A stretch of 22,998 nt of DNA from positions 1 to 22,998 of the IMG/VR virus record IMGVR_UViG_3300024255_000172; one strand, 5' to 3'. This DNA is from a virus. Both the position numbers and the translations under genes were made by a program. This document shows positions 6,707 to 16,632 of this stretch, piece by piece (the stretch's first letter is position 1; the number at the start of each line of letters is the position of its first letter). The notes beneath the pieces were generated by a model. That model searched no databases, was not told the origin of the DNA, and saw only the letters and a list, made by a program, of their open reading frames with translations.

Positions 6707-9700
6707 ATGCCATTGAATAAACTAGATTCTATTATTAAGAACACTGAAGGTCGTATATTATATGTAAGTCCATCAGATTTGGATTCGACTGATAGTATTG
6801 CTAATCAAGGAAACTCACTTGCTCGTCCGTTTAAGACAATTCAGAGAGCATTAATTGAGTCTGCGAGATTTTCATATGTAAAGGGTAATAATAACGACGA
6901 GACAGAGAAAACTACAATTCTCTTGATGCCTGGTAATCATGTAGTTGATAATCGTCCAGGTTATTCTATTAATAGTGGAGGAACGACCACACCTCCAAAT
7001 GCAAGTTTTGATTTAACATTAGACACTAATTTTGACTTAACTCAAAAAGATAATGATCTTTACAAGTTTAATAGTGTATATGGTGGTGTAATTGTTCCTC
7101 GTGGAACTTCAATTGTTGGTCTTGACTTAAGAAAGACCAAGATACGCCCTCTTTATGTTCCGAATCCAACTGATGATGATGTTCTAAATTCGGCAATCTT
7201 TAGAATTACTGGAGCATGTTATCTCTGGCAGTTCTCTATTTTTGATGGAGATGAATTTGGAACAGTTTACACACAACCAGATAATTTTGAACTTAAATCA
7301 AGTCCAACATTTTCACACCATAAACTTACGGTATTTGAATATGCCGATGGTGTAAATGATGTCGGCACTCAAGGTGTAACAGACCTTGCGATGTATTATG
7401 CAAAACTATCAAAAGCATATAGTGCCGGATCAGGTCGAGAAGTTGATCCTTTAGATAGATTTGATGTAAATAAAGAAGGGTTTACTTCAGTAAGACCAGA
7501 GTTTGAGATTGTTGGTGCATTTGCAGCAGATCCTATTACAATCACATCAATTATATCAGGTGATGGTGCAACACCAACAAGAAGAATTACTGTTACAACA
7601 CAAGGTCCTCATGGATTAGATAGAGGAACACCAATTCGTATTGAAGGTATAGTAGGTGGTAATAATGCTCCTTATAATATTTCAACCAAAGTCATAGATG
7701 TTGATAATACTAGTGATAATATCTTTTTCTATACTATATCATCTAATAATTTTGCACTTGTTAATCCTTCACCAACACTAAACGGAGCAACAGTTACAAT
7801 TGAAACTGATACTGTTTCTGGTGCTTCTCCTTACATCTTTAATATCTCCATGCGTTCTGTATGGGGTATGAATGGGATGCATACTGATGGATCTAAGGCA
7901 ACTGGATTCCGTAGTATGGTTGTGGCTCAATTTACTGGGGTCAGTCTTCAAAAAGATGATAGAGCATTTGTAAAGTATATTCCATCATCTAGAGAATATA
8001 GAAATGATTTTTATTCTTCAGGAACAACACAAACTGCTTCAACTTTATCTTCACAATCTTCATCTAGTGGAACTGTATACCATTTAGATTCTGAGGCAGT
8101 TTATAGAAAAGGATGGGAACAAACTCATATTAAGATTACGAATGATGCAATTGTTCAGATTGTTTCTGTGTTTGCGATTGGATATAACAAGCACTTTGAG
8201 GCACAGAGTGGTGGAGATGCCTCTGTAACCAACTCAAACTCTAACTTTGGTCAATTATCACTAATCTCTGAAGGATTCAAGAAAGAAGCATTCGAGAAAG
8301 ATAATAAGGCATTTATTACTCATATTATTCCACCAAGAACAATTGATTCTACTGAAGAAGATATTGATTGGTTGACTCTTGATAAGGACGTAGCAAATAC
8401 TTTAACTAAACTATATCTTTTTGGATTTAATAATGAAGATGTAAAACCACCAATTCTAACACAAGGATATCGTGTTGGTGCAAAGGTAAACGATAAACTT
8501 TATCTTGGAACTGATTCTGCTGATATTGTGATGCCGGATGGTTCTTCATCATTTAGGGAATATCCGGTAACTTCTGGACCTTCATCAAATGCATTTACGA
8601 TAGGAACTCATAATTTAACAACAGGTGAAAAGGTTATCATTATCAGTGATGATGGAGACCTACCAGAAAATTTAAGAACCAACACAGTTTATTATGCAAT
8701 TGTCAATAATACAACTGTTAAACTTGCAGCATCAAAAGCAGAAGCAGATTCTGATGAACCAATTACAGTATATCGTGGAACAAATCTAAAAATTCTTACG
8801 AGAGTTTCTGATAAACAAGCTGGTGATGCTGGTCATCCAGTTCAGTATGATAAACAAGACCTATCAAATCCTACTGGACTAAATCAATGGTATATTACTG
8901 TATCTAATAATGATATAAAGGATGCACTTTCTGGAACTGGTGCATCAGAACCAACTATTATCAAAAGAATTGCAGATAATAGAAGTTTAGATGAGAAGAT
9001 TTATAAACTTAGGGTTGTAGTTCCAAGTCAACTTGGAAATGCAAAGACACCAGAAGCAGGATTTGTTATTCAAGAATCCAGCACAACTGGGTATGTAGGA
9101 ACTGATGATACGAATAGATCTACTATCGATTCCACTAATTACAATTGGAATCGCAATCCAAGATTTATTAGCACCTGTTCTTTCTCATCACCAACAGTCA
9201 CTGTTGTTACAGAACTTCCTCACAATTTAAAAGTTGGTGATTCAGTCACTATTAAAAATGTAACTGATTCCACAAACACGACTGGATTAATTGATAAGGG
9301 ATATAATGGAACATATAATGTCGATAGTGTTTCTGCAACAAATGATTTAGAATTCACATATACAATTGGTCTTGGAAAGACAGTAGGATCATTTACAAAT
9401 AATGTAAATGACAGAACAACATCACTTCCAAGATTTGAGAGAACTGACCTACAGTCAAATCTTTATGTTTATAGGAACGAGATAATCTCTGAATATAGTG
9501 ATGGAGATTCGAATGGTGTGTATCACATTTACACACTGAATTCTAATAATGCTATTCAGAATGAATTTACAAATCTTGAGTATAGTCAGAATGTAACTGA
9601 TTTATATCCACAACTTGATAGAGATAATCCTAATGATGATCCAAATTCTGCAAAAACTTATGCATTAAGGTCTCCAATTGGAGAAGTTCAGACAGATGAC

Positions 9701-12439
9701 CTTAAAAAGAGTATTACAAGAGAAAGTGCCGATTTATTACTGACATCACTCGGTATTGGTCTTAATATAAAATCAGTTGATAATACAACACCAACATTAC
9801 CAATTATCGAATTTGATAGAAATCACAACTTTAATAGTATTGTAACTGGAACTCTTGGTGCAACAGCAAACTTTACTCCAGGGACTTATTATAATGTAAA
9901 AATTTCTACAGTAGCAGATGCAATTGGCGATTCTGGAACATTTGACAGTGCATGGCAAGGTGCAACTGCAGAAATTAGAGTTGCTCCTGGTACAAGCATA
10001 GACTATGTAAAAATTATGAACGGTGGTTCTAATTATTCTGACGGAACATATTATTTGGATACTCGTGTAATTGGAGCAGGAACTCCTAATACATTTACAG
10101 TTACTTCTGCTGGTATTTCATCTCATATTGGAGATGTAGTTCAGTTTACTGGTGTTGGAACAGGAACTGATACTTATCATCGTATTACTGGTGTCACTGG
10201 TAGAGATAGTATTTCGATTGCAAGAACAACTGGAGATCCTGTAATTACTTCAGATAATTATGCATTTGTGACTGCACCTTCTGTTCAAATATCTTCAAAT
10301 GATAGTTTTTCTAATGGAATTCAAACAATCACTACTAACGGTGGTCATGGACTAGTAACTGGTAATAAGTTTAAAATTATTAACAGTTCTAATGCAAATA
10401 AAGGTGATTTTATAGTTGCAGGAGTTGTAGATTACAATACATTTACTTTCAATACAGAATCTGAGGTATCTACTCTTACTAATGGATATATCCTAAAGCA
10501 CGGATTATCATCAAATAGTGGTGTTTCTGATAGGTCAAATGAAAATCTTCAGTCAAGAGCAATTACTGTTTTTGATGGAGAAACATTAACTCTTTCTGAA
10601 TCTGGTGGTATTGATGCTAGTTCAACAACAACATCATTCTCTGTAAGTAGTCCTGGTATTGCCGGAACTATGACAAGATTCTCATTAGGTTCTTATATTC
10701 AGGTTGATAATGAAATCATGAGAATTGCGAGTGATTCTCTCAGTGGAACTGAAATTACCGTTATTCGTGGGGCACTTGCTACTTCTCCAGCAATACATGT
10801 CGAAAACTCGACAATCAGAAAGATCAAAGTTCCTTCAATTGAGTTCCACAGACCATCAATTATTCGTGCTTCTGGTCATACATTTGAGTATCTTGGATAT
10901 GGTCCTGGAAACTATTCTACGGGTCTTCCACAGGTTCAAGACAGAACACTCACAGAAAGGGAAGAGTTCTTGTCACAGGCACAGGAAAGGTCTTCTGGTC
11001 TCGTTGTTTATACTGGTATGAATAACAAAGGTGATTTCTATATTGGAAACCAGAAGAAATCATCTGCAACTGGTGAAGAAACTAATTTTGATATTCCAGT
11101 CCCAACTATTACTGGTGAAGATCCATCAAGATTGAGTGCAGTATTTGATGAAGTTACAATTAAAGAAAGATTAGTTGTAGAAGGTGGGGATTCAAATCAG
11201 GTTCTTTCACAGTTTAATGGTCCTGTTACTTTTGATGAAAAAATTAAAGCAAATGGACAAGTAAAAATTGCTAATGAAACTGACTCTACAGGAACTACAT
11301 CTGGAGCACTTGTAGTTACTGGTGGTATTGGTGTCGGTAAAACAATTACTGCAGCAAATGCTACAGTCGGTAATGTCACTCTTAATGGTACTACTAATGA
11401 ACTAACTTCAACAAGTGGTAATTTGAATATTAATGCTTCTGTAGGAAATTCAGTTGCTATTCAAACAAATACAAATGTTACTGGTATTTTAGATGTCAAT
11501 GGAATTGCGGACATCGACAATATAAGAATTAATGGCAATACTATCTCTTCACAAGATACTAATGGAGATATTACACTCAATCCTAATGGTATTGGTAATA
11601 TTAATCTTTCTGCTAATACTAATGTCACTGGTACTTTAGATGTCAGTGGTAATACTACACTTGGAAATGAAAGTACAGATACTGTTACTGTACCTGGTAT
11701 TTTAGATGTCAATAGTAGAGCAGATATTGACAATGTAAGAATTGATGGCAATACTATCTCTTCACAAGATACTAATGGAGATATTACACTCAATCCTAAT
11801 GGTATTGGTAATATTAATCTTTCTGCTAATACTAATGTCACTGGTACTTTAGATGTCAGTGGTAATACTACACTTGGAGATGCAATAACTGATAGTCAAA
11901 CTTTGTTTGGTGCTGTTACTATTAAATCAAGAACCAGTGGTAGTGTATTATTGGGAAGTGATAAGGGTAACATAGAATTGCAAAGGGATGATGGAGCATA
12001 TATTGACTTTAAGAGAGGAACTGAAGATTACAATATTAGACTAGATAATTTTACAGATAAAAATTTAACATTAAGTGCTCTCTCAGGAACTGGGGCACTT
12101 AGGGTTACTGGTGATATTACTGCCTTTGCTTCTGACGAAAGATTAAAAACAAATATCTCTCCAATAACAGATGCACTATTTAAGGTTAATTCATTAAATG
12201 GATTTACGTATAAGTTTAATGAGATTGGTGAAAAACTTGGATTTAATCCGGATATTACTTATGCCGGTGTATCCGCGCAAGAAGTTCAGAAAGTTCTTCC
12301 TGAAGTAGTTCATCCAGCACCAGTTGATGATAAATACATAACAGTTCAATATGATAAGGTTGTTCCTCTTCTAATTGAGGCAATCAAAGAACTCTCTGAT
12401 AAGGTTGAAAAACTTGAACAGATATTAGGAGATAAATAA
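6707..12439 (+). CDS. Giant tail fibre/virion protein with C-terminal S74 self-cleaving chaperone (1910 aa)
   Basis: The N-terminus (about residues 1-250; motif LARPFKTIQRALIESA) looks like the beginning of a right-handed beta-helix of the pectate-lyase-like type found in phage fibres. A long beta-rich body follows. Residues about 1500-1750 are shaft repeats (LDV-x-G-x-T-x-LG). The end is an intramolecular chaperone of the peptidase S74 (endosialidase) family: ASDERLKTNI gives the catalytic Ser1809 and Lys1814, then YAGVSAQEVQKVLPEVV and a C-terminal coiled coil (LIEAIKELSDKVEKLEQIL). In characterised S74 proteins this domain trimerises the fibre and cuts itself off just before the Ser; here this would release 102 residues. 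Host-binding fibre is very likely; the attachment site on the virion is unknown. Confidence 0.9.
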   Translation: MPLNKLDSIIKNTEGRILYVSPSDLDSTDSIANQGNSLARPFKTIQRALIESARFSYVKGNNNDETEKTTILLMPGNHVVDNRPGYSINSGGTTTPPNASFDLTLDTNFDLTQKDNDLYKFNSVYGGVIVPRGTSIVGLDLRKTKIRPLYVPNPTDDDVLNSAIFRITGACYLWQFSIFDGDEFGTVYTQPDNFELKSSPTFSHHKLTVFEYADGVNDVGTQGVTDLAMYYAKLSKAYSAGSGREVDPLDRFDVNKEGFTSVRPEFEIVGAFAADPITITSIISGDGATPTRRITVTTQGPHGLDRGTPIRIEGIVGGNNAPYNISTKVIDVDNTSDNIFFYTISSNNFALVNPSPTLNGATVTIETDTVSGASPYIFNISMRSVWGMNGMHTDGSKATGFRSMVVAQFTGVSLQKDDRAFVKYIPSSREYRNDFYSSGTTQTASTLSSQSSSSGTVYHLDSEAVYRKGWEQTHIKITNDAIVQIVSVFAIGYNKHFEAQSGGDASVTNSNSNFGQLSLISEGFKKEAFEKDNKAFITHIIPPRTIDSTEEDIDWLTLDKDVANTLTKLYLFGFNNEDVKPPILTQGYRVGAKVNDKLYLGTDSADIVMPDGSSSFREYPVTSGPSSNAFTIGTHNLTTGEKVIIISDDGDLPENLRTNTVYYAIVNNTTVKLAASKAEADSDEPITVYRGTNLKILTRVSDKQAGDAGHPVQYDKQDLSNPTGLNQWYITVSNNDIKDALSGTGASEPTIIKRIADNRSLDEKIYKLRVVVPSQLGNAKTPEAGFVIQESSTTGYVGTDDTNRSTIDSTNYNWNRNPRFISTCSFSSPTVTVVTELPHNLKVGDSVTIKNVTDSTNTTGLIDKGYNGTYNVDSVSATNDLEFTYTIGLGKTVGSFTNNVNDRTTSLPRFERTDLQSNLYVYRNEIISEYSDGDSNGVYHIYTLNSNNAIQNEFTNLEYSQNVTDLYPQLDRDNPNDDPNSAKTYALRSPIGEVQTDDLKKSITRESADLLLTSLGIGLNIKSVDNTTPTLPIIEFDRNHNFNSIVTGTLGATANFTPGTYYNVKISTVADAIGDSGTFDSAWQGATAEIRVAPGTSIDYVKIMNGGSNYSDGTYYLDTRVIGAGTPNTFTVTSAGISSHIGDVVQFTGVGTGTDTYHRITGVTGRDSISIARTTGDPVITSDNYAFVTAPSVQISSNDSFSNGIQTITTNGGHGLVTGNKFKIINSSNANKGDFIVAGVVDYNTFTFNTESEVSTLTNGYILKHGLSSNSGVSDRSNENLQSRAITVFDGETLTLSESGGIDASSTTTSFSVSSPGIAGTMTRFSLGSYIQVDNEIMRIASDSLSGTEITVIRGALATSPAIHVENSTIRKIKVPSIEFHRPSIIRASGHTFEYLGYGPGNYSTGLPQVQDRTLTEREEFLSQAQERSSGLVVYTGMNNKGDFYIGNQKKSSATGEETNFDIPVPTITGEDPSRLSAVFDEVTIKERLVVEGGDSNQVLSQFNGPVTFDEKIKANGQVKIANETDSTGTTSGALVVTGGIGVGKTITAANATVGNVTLNGTTNELTSTSGNLNINASVGNSVAIQTNTNVTGILDVNGIADIDNIRINGNTISSQDTNGDITLNPNGIGNINLSANTNVTGTLDVSGNTTLGNESTDTVTVPGILDVNSRADIDNVRIDGNTISSQDTNGDITLNPNGIGNINLSANTNVTGTLDVSGNTTLGDAITDSQTLFGAVTIKSRTSGSVLLGSDKGNIELQRDDGAYIDFKRGTEDYNIRLDNFTDKNLTLSALSGTGALRVTGDITAFASDERLKTNISPITDALFKVNSLNGFTYKFNEIGEKLGFNPDITYAGVSAQEVQKVLPEVVHPAPVDDKYITVQYDKVVPLLIEAIKELSDKVEKLEQILGDK
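11532..11878 (+). repeat. Exact 134-bp direct repeat in the fibre shaft
   Basis: Copies 11532-11665 and 11745-11878 are identical by eye over 134 bp; the period is 213 bp (71 codons). Identity at synonymous sites suggests recent duplication or conversion. The unit encodes GNTISSQDTNGDITLNP and following shaft sequence. Confidence 0.92.
12431..12438 (+). promoter_or_regulatory. Candidate T4-type late promoter
   Basis: GATAAATA overlapping the stop codon of the 1910-aa fibre, 18 nt before the next fibre start. It also encodes the last two residues plus stop, so coding constraint could explain it. Confidence 0.4.
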
Positions 12440-12456
12440 CTCTAAAAGTTGCAATA

Positions 12457-14241
12457 ATGGCAAATATTAGGAAGTCATTTAATTTTAGGTCTGGTCTTCA
12501 AGTTGATAATGATAATTTTGTAATTAATGCAAATGGTCTTGTGGGTATCGGAACTTCCATCCCACAAAACTATTTGTTAAATGTTTATGGAGATACGAGA
12601 ACCACTGGATTAACTACGACACGAGATTTATATGTAACTCAAAATGTTGAGGTAATTGGTGTAACGACAGTTGGAGTATTAACCGCAAGTAGTATAGATA
12701 TTGCGAATGGTGTAAATGTTGGTGGTGCTCTTACGGCGGCAACACTTAAACTGGCAAATGGAGATACTGTTGATAATTTAATTGGATTTGCAAGAACTAC
12801 ATTTATTACTGATAATGGTGGAGTAGGTCTTCATACAACATCAAAGATTGGTATCAATACCACAACAAGTCCTGGTGCATCTGATCCCGAACTTTCTGTA
12901 ATTGGTAATGTTGATGTTACTGGAATTATAACAGCAACCACTTTTTCTGGTAATGTAACTGGTGATTTAAATTCGAGTGGTGTTTCTACTTTTACTGAAC
13001 TTAAAGTTGGAACAGCAATTACAATGTCTGCCGGTATTATAACGGCAACTAGTTTTAATGGAAACTTAACTGGAATTGTAAGTGCTACTAGTGGAATTTC
13101 TTCTTTTACTGAACTTAAAGTCGGAACAGCAATTACAATGTCTGCCGGTATTATAACGGCAACTAGTTTTGATGGAGCATTAGATTCTACTAATCTAACG
13201 GGAACTATTGATAATGCTAGATTACCAGATTTAATTACACCAAATATTAATGCTTCTTCTGGTGTTTCTACTTTTACTGAACTTAAAGTTGGAACAGCAA
13301 TTACAATGTCTGCCGGTATTATAACGGCAACTACATTTGTAGGAAGTTTAACAGGAACTGCTACTACTGCCAATAACTTATCAGATGCTGCTAATATTAC
13401 TGAAGGAACTATTAGCAATGATAGACTTCCTGTCACTCCACAATTTACAAGTATAGGAATAGGAACTGATTCTCCAAACGACGCACTACATATTCAACAA
13501 TCTGGAGCAGCAGAAATATATGTAGGAAGTGATACTGACGCATCTTCATTAAGAGTTGGTAGAAATCTTAATGATGATACTTCTGGTATGGTTAAATATG
13601 GAAATACATCAGGAGTATATCCACTTAGTACTGAAAATTCATTAGATTTTATGAATTTTGGTTGGGGTAATGTTAATTTCTATCTTGAGGCGGGAATTAC
13701 TACCACAAGTGATTTTAATTTCAACTGGAATAGAGGTGGATTCACTAATTTGATGACCTTGACTAAGGGAGGAAATTTGGGTATAGGTATTACTAATCCC
13801 ACACACAAACTAAATGTTCAAGGAATTTCTACATTTACTGGTAATGCAAATTTTGATCAAAATGTAACTATTGTTGGTGCATTATCTGCAGATTCTCTCA
13901 CTCTTACTCAATCTTTAAGTGCAAATTTAACTGGTGATGTAACTGGTAATGTGACTGGCAACTTAAGTGGTGATGTGAATGGTAGTTTAGCAGGAATTTC
14001 TACATTTAATTATATAAAATCTACTCGTGTTGGTATTGGAACAACAACTCCAAGATGTGCTTTAGATATTAAAGATTCTACGGCAGCTGGAAGTGGATTT
14101 GTACTATTACCTTCTCAAACTACTGCAGATCGACCAGGTGCAGGTTCAACTATTACAGGTGCATTAATATTTAATGAGGATCTTGTAAGATTTGAATTTT
14201 GGAATGGAACTGCTTGGGTCGGTTTAACTACAGAGGCATAA
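12457..14241 (+). CDS. Tail-fibre-like structural protein (594 aa)
   Basis: Fibre protein of the same general make-up as its neighbours. The N-terminus is MANIRKSFNFRSGLQVDNDN, followed by four GIG-x-x-x-P shaft motifs (VGIGTSIPQNYLL, IGIGTDSPNDAL, LGIGITNPTHKL, VGIGTTTPRCAL). Three 20-residue repeats (ELKVGTAITMSAGIITAT) lie at about residues 179-198, 217-236 and 273-292. The C-terminus (LPSQTTADRPGAGSTITG then WNGTAWVGL) resembles the small beta end domain found on many phage fibres. There is no S74 domain, so folding may depend on another chaperone. It lies 17 nt after the giant fibre and 4 nt before the polyglycine adhesin, forming a fibre operon. Role in host attachment is inferred from composition and context. 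Confidence 0.85.
   Translation: MANIRKSFNFRSGLQVDNDNFVINANGLVGIGTSIPQNYLLNVYGDTRTTGLTTTRDLYVTQNVEVIGVTTVGVLTASSIDIANGVNVGGALTAATLKLANGDTVDNLIGFARTTFITDNGGVGLHTTSKIGINTTTSPGASDPELSVIGNVDVTGIITATTFSGNVTGDLNSSGVSTFTELKVGTAITMSAGIITATSFNGNLTGIVSATSGISSFTELKVGTAITMSAGIITATSFDGALDSTNLTGTIDNARLPDLITPNINASSGVSTFTELKVGTAITMSAGIITATTFVGSLTGTATTANNLSDAANITEGTISNDRLPVTPQFTSIGIGTDSPNDALHIQQSGAAEIYVGSDTDASSLRVGRNLNDDTSGMVKYGNTSGVYPLSTENSLDFMNFGWGNVNFYLEAGITTTSDFNFNWNRGGFTNLMTLTKGGNLGIGITNPTHKLNVQGISTFTGNANFDQNVTIVGALSADSLTLTQSLSANLTGDVTGNVTGNLSGDVNGSLAGISTFNYIKSTRVGIGTTTPRCALDIKDSTAAGSGFVLLPSQTTADRPGAGSTITGALIFNEDLVRFEFWNGTAWVGLTTEA
12991..13332 (+). repeat. Three dispersed 60-bp direct repeats in the 594-aa fibre gene
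   Basis: Near-identical copies at 12991-13050, 13105-13164 and 13273-13332 (one T/C difference seen in the second). Spacings of 114 and 168 bp are multiples of three, so recombination between copies would change fibre length in frame. Confidence 0.88.
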
Positions 14242-14245
14242 CGAA

Positions 14246-15412
14246 ATGACATTACCAAATAGTGGATCACTATCTTTTACGCAAATTATTAATGAATTTG
14301 GAAATCGTGGAAGTATTGGAAACTATCGAGTAAATCAAGATATTGGAGGGAGGAATTGGACTTTAGATGAAAATTTTCCTACATCCGGTTCAGTGAGTTT
14401 CTCAACTTTTCGTGGTAAACGGAGAAATATTGTAGTTGATTGTTATTCCTCTGGTGGAAGTAGAGTTAGTGCAGCAAGTAGAGGAAAAACAACAGTAGGA
14501 GGTGGACCCACTTCCACTAGTGGTGCAAGAGTCATCATTTATGTTAATAACACATTCACTAGTGATAGTACTCAAACTAGAACCCGATGTGCATTAAGAA
14601 CAGGAACTTATGGTAGTGCAGAAAACGGTAATACACCATCAAAGGTGGACATTATTATGGGCAATTCTGGACAAATTTATGGTGGTGGTGGAAACGGTGG
14701 AAACGGTGGAAATGCAGGGGGAAGAAATGCAAATGATGGTAATAGTGGAAGAAGTGGGACCAGTGCATTAGGACTTCAGACAAGTGTAGAGGAAATAGTA
14801 TTGAGTAGTTCATCTCTCATCAGAGCAGGTTCTGGTGGTGGTGGTGGAGGTGGTGGTGCTGCCGGAGAAATTGCACGAGGAAAAAGTGAAGAATATGGTG
14901 GTGGTGGAGGAGGTGGCGGAGGTGCTGGTCAACCTGCAGGATCAGGAGGTTCACGAGGTAATAGTGATGGGGAAGTAGATGATTATGGTGATAATGGTAT
15001 TGGTGGAAGCACTAATAATGGTGGTAGTGGTGGTGAAGGAGCTACAGGTGGAGAGGAAGAAAACAACGCCGATGGTGGTGGTGGTGGAGGTGGTGGATCC
15101 TGGGGTGGTACTGCTGGTCGAGGTGGAGAGGCTGGACAAGGTGATGGATGGGATGCTGGAGAAGCACATGATGGTAATCCTGGGGGATATCCTGGATTGA
15201 GTGAAAGTGGAGAGGAAAATAGACCTGCTATTGCTAATGGATCTGGTGGTGGTGGAGGAAAAGGTGGTGCTAGAGGAACAGGTCAAGATGAAGGACAAGG
15301 AGGAGGTGGAGGTGCCTCTGGATATTCGATTTGTTCAAATAGTGGGATTTCAATTAATGTATCAGGAGGAACTCGTCAAGGTCCTACAGGAGCAGGACAA
15401 GGAGTATCATAG
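14246..15412 (+). CDS. Glycine-rich fibre-tip adhesin-like protein (388 aa)
   Basis: Residues 1-60 carry a pair of P-x-SG-S-x-SF motifs (PNSGSLSFTQIINEFGNRGS and FPTSGSVSFSTFRGKRR), a module common near the start of phage tail and fibre proteins and probably an attachment domain. Residues about 146-362 are dominated by glycine, with three runs of eight or nine Gly separated by short Asn, Ser, Asp and Glu-rich loops. This resembles the polyglycine type II helix bundle of gp38-type adhesins of T-even phages (for example S16), where the loops between Gly runs contact the receptor. Likely function is receptor binding at the fibre tip. An alternative is a structural spike. It is the last gene of the fibre block, directly before two hydroxylase-like genes. 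Confidence 0.75.
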   Translation: MTLPNSGSLSFTQIINEFGNRGSIGNYRVNQDIGGRNWTLDENFPTSGSVSFSTFRGKRRNIVVDCYSSGGSRVSAASRGKTTVGGGPTSTSGARVIIYVNNTFTSDSTQTRTRCALRTGTYGSAENGNTPSKVDIIMGNSGQIYGGGGNGGNGGNAGGRNANDGNSGRSGTSALGLQTSVEEIVLSSSSLIRAGSGGGGGGGGAAGEIARGKSEEYGGGGGGGGGAGQPAGSGGSRGNSDGEVDDYGDNGIGGSTNNGGSGGEGATGGEEENNADGGGGGGGGSWGGTAGRGGEAGQGDGWDAGEAHDGNPGGYPGLSESGEENRPAIANGSGGGGGKGGARGTGQDEGQGGGGGASGYSICSNSGISINVSGGTRQGPTGAGQGVS

Positions 15413-15439
15413 ATAGATAAATTAGATTATTATAATATA

Positions 15440-16066
15440 ATGGAAAAATTAGAAGCAATAGTGGATGAATTTCCTTTTCCTCATATGATTATTGAGAATT
15501 TTTATAATGAACATGAATTAAAACTTATATGGGAAGAATTAAACTTTTATACTAAACCGGGAAAATTTTTAGAAGCAAAATATTATGGTGGAATAGTTGA
15601 TTATACAAACTCTAAAGCACTTTTATTAGATGAAATATATAAAAATCATAGACCTTTATCAAATATTTTAACCGTAAATAGAAAGTTATTTAATAGCGGA
15701 GTCTTAGATCATTTTGCTAATATACATCAATGTTGTATTTTAGCAACTGATTCAAATTACGATACAACCAAAGTAAGATACTATCACGATGGAGAGTATT
15801 ACGATCCTCATACTGACAAATGCCAACCATTTTTAGGATTTTCATATTTTTATAAGGAACCAAAAAAATTTACAGGTGGAGAATTATTTTTCCCACAATA
15901 TGATTACGAGATTACTTGTAATAATAATTCTATGATTATCTTTCCTGGATGGGTGGAACATGGAGTTACTAAAGTTGAAATTGATGAGTCTGATTACTTT
16001 GATGGATTTGGTCGTTATGCAATTACTTCATTTTTTGGACGTAAACAAATTGTAGGGGGAAAATGA
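15440..16066 (+). CDS. 2OG-Fe(II) oxygenase, prolyl-hydroxylase-like (208 aa)
   Basis: Likely iron- and 2-oxoglutarate-dependent oxygenase. The iron triad is visible as H124-x-D126 (YYDPHTDK) and distal H174 (GWVEHGV); R192 (FGRYAIT) is placed to bind 2-oxoglutarate. The conserved strand order with GGELFFP between them fits the double-stranded beta-helix of the P4H-like group. Length is normal for phage members. Substrate is unknown: family members hydroxylate proline or lysine side chains, nucleic acid bases or small molecules. The next gene is a second oxygenase with a 4-base ATGA overlap, and the preceding gene is the polyglycine adhesin, so a fibre protein is one possible substrate (inference). 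Confidence 0.88.
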   Translation: MEKLEAIVDEFPFPHMIIENFYNEHELKLIWEELNFYTKPGKFLEAKYYGGIVDYTNSKALLLDEIYKNHRPLSNILTVNRKLFNSGVLDHFANIHQCCILATDSNYDTTKVRYYHDGEYYDPHTDKCQPFLGFSYFYKEPKKFTGGELFFPQYDYEITCNNNSMIIFPGWVEHGVTKVEIDESDYFDGFGRYAITSFFGRKQIVGGK

Positions 16067-16632
16067 TAAATCAAAATTTTATATCAATTTATGATGATAT
16101 CTTATCAAAAGAATATTGTGATATTATCATTAATGAATTTGAGAGTAAATTAGACCAACATCGTAAAGGTACAGTTGGAAATAATGTTGTCAAACCAAAA
16201 GTTAAAAAATCTACAGATATTTCTTATAGAACAACTAACAATTGTGATACTGTTTCTATTATTTTAAACACCTTAGAACTTGGTATAAATGAATATAGAA
16301 ATAATTACCCTGATGTAGATCACATAGGTTCTTGGACTATTGACCCACTCTTTAATATACAAAAATATAAACCAAATGAAGCATATTTCGGTTCACATTG
16401 TGAATCTGCATCAATAAGATCATGTAAAAGAGTTCTTGCCTGGATGTTCTACTTAAATACCGTAAATGATAATGGAGGAACAAGGTTTCCAACATATGAT
16501 CTTACTATAAATGCCAGAATGGGTAGATTAGTTATTTGGCCTGCATATTGGACTCATCAACATCATGGTATTGTAAGTGAAACTGAAACAAAATATATTG
16601 CTACAGGATGGCATATATTTAAAGATACTTGA
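16063..16632 (+). CDS. Second 2OG-Fe(II) oxygenase-like protein (189 aa)
   Basis: Predicted 2-oxoglutarate/Fe(II) oxygenase distinct from its neighbour. The double-stranded beta-helix core is seen as YFGSHCES (H112-x-E114), VLAWMFYLN, NGGTRFP and WPAYWTHQHHGIVS (distal histidines 165-168), followed by ETKYIATGWHIF, where a Lys near 177 would replace Arg as the 2-oxoglutarate contact. H-x-E instead of H-x-D is a less usual iron ligand pair but occurs in the superfamily. It overlaps the upstream oxygenase by 4 bases and ends right at a promoter-like TTGACA. The pair probably act on the same or related substrates; the substrate cannot be read from sequence. Confidence 0.82.
   Translation: MINQNFISIYDDILSKEYCDIIINEFESKLDQHRKGTVGNNVVKPKVKKSTDISYRTTNNCDTVSIILNTLELGINEYRNNYPDVDHIGSWTIDPLFNIQKYKPNEAYFGSHCESASIRSCKRVLAWMFYLNTVNDNGGTRFPTYDLTINARMGRLVIWPAYWTHQHHGIVSETETKYIATGWHIFKDT

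Noticed and set aside
12831-13436. 201-aa minus-strand frame with repeats
   Set aside because: It mirrors the 60-bp repeats of the 594-aa fibre gene and has no independent support.
14951-15416. Several frames on both strands in the polyglycine gene
   Set aside because: GGT/GGA-rich DNA lacks stops in other frames; the products are low-complexity Val/Met or Ser/Thr strings.
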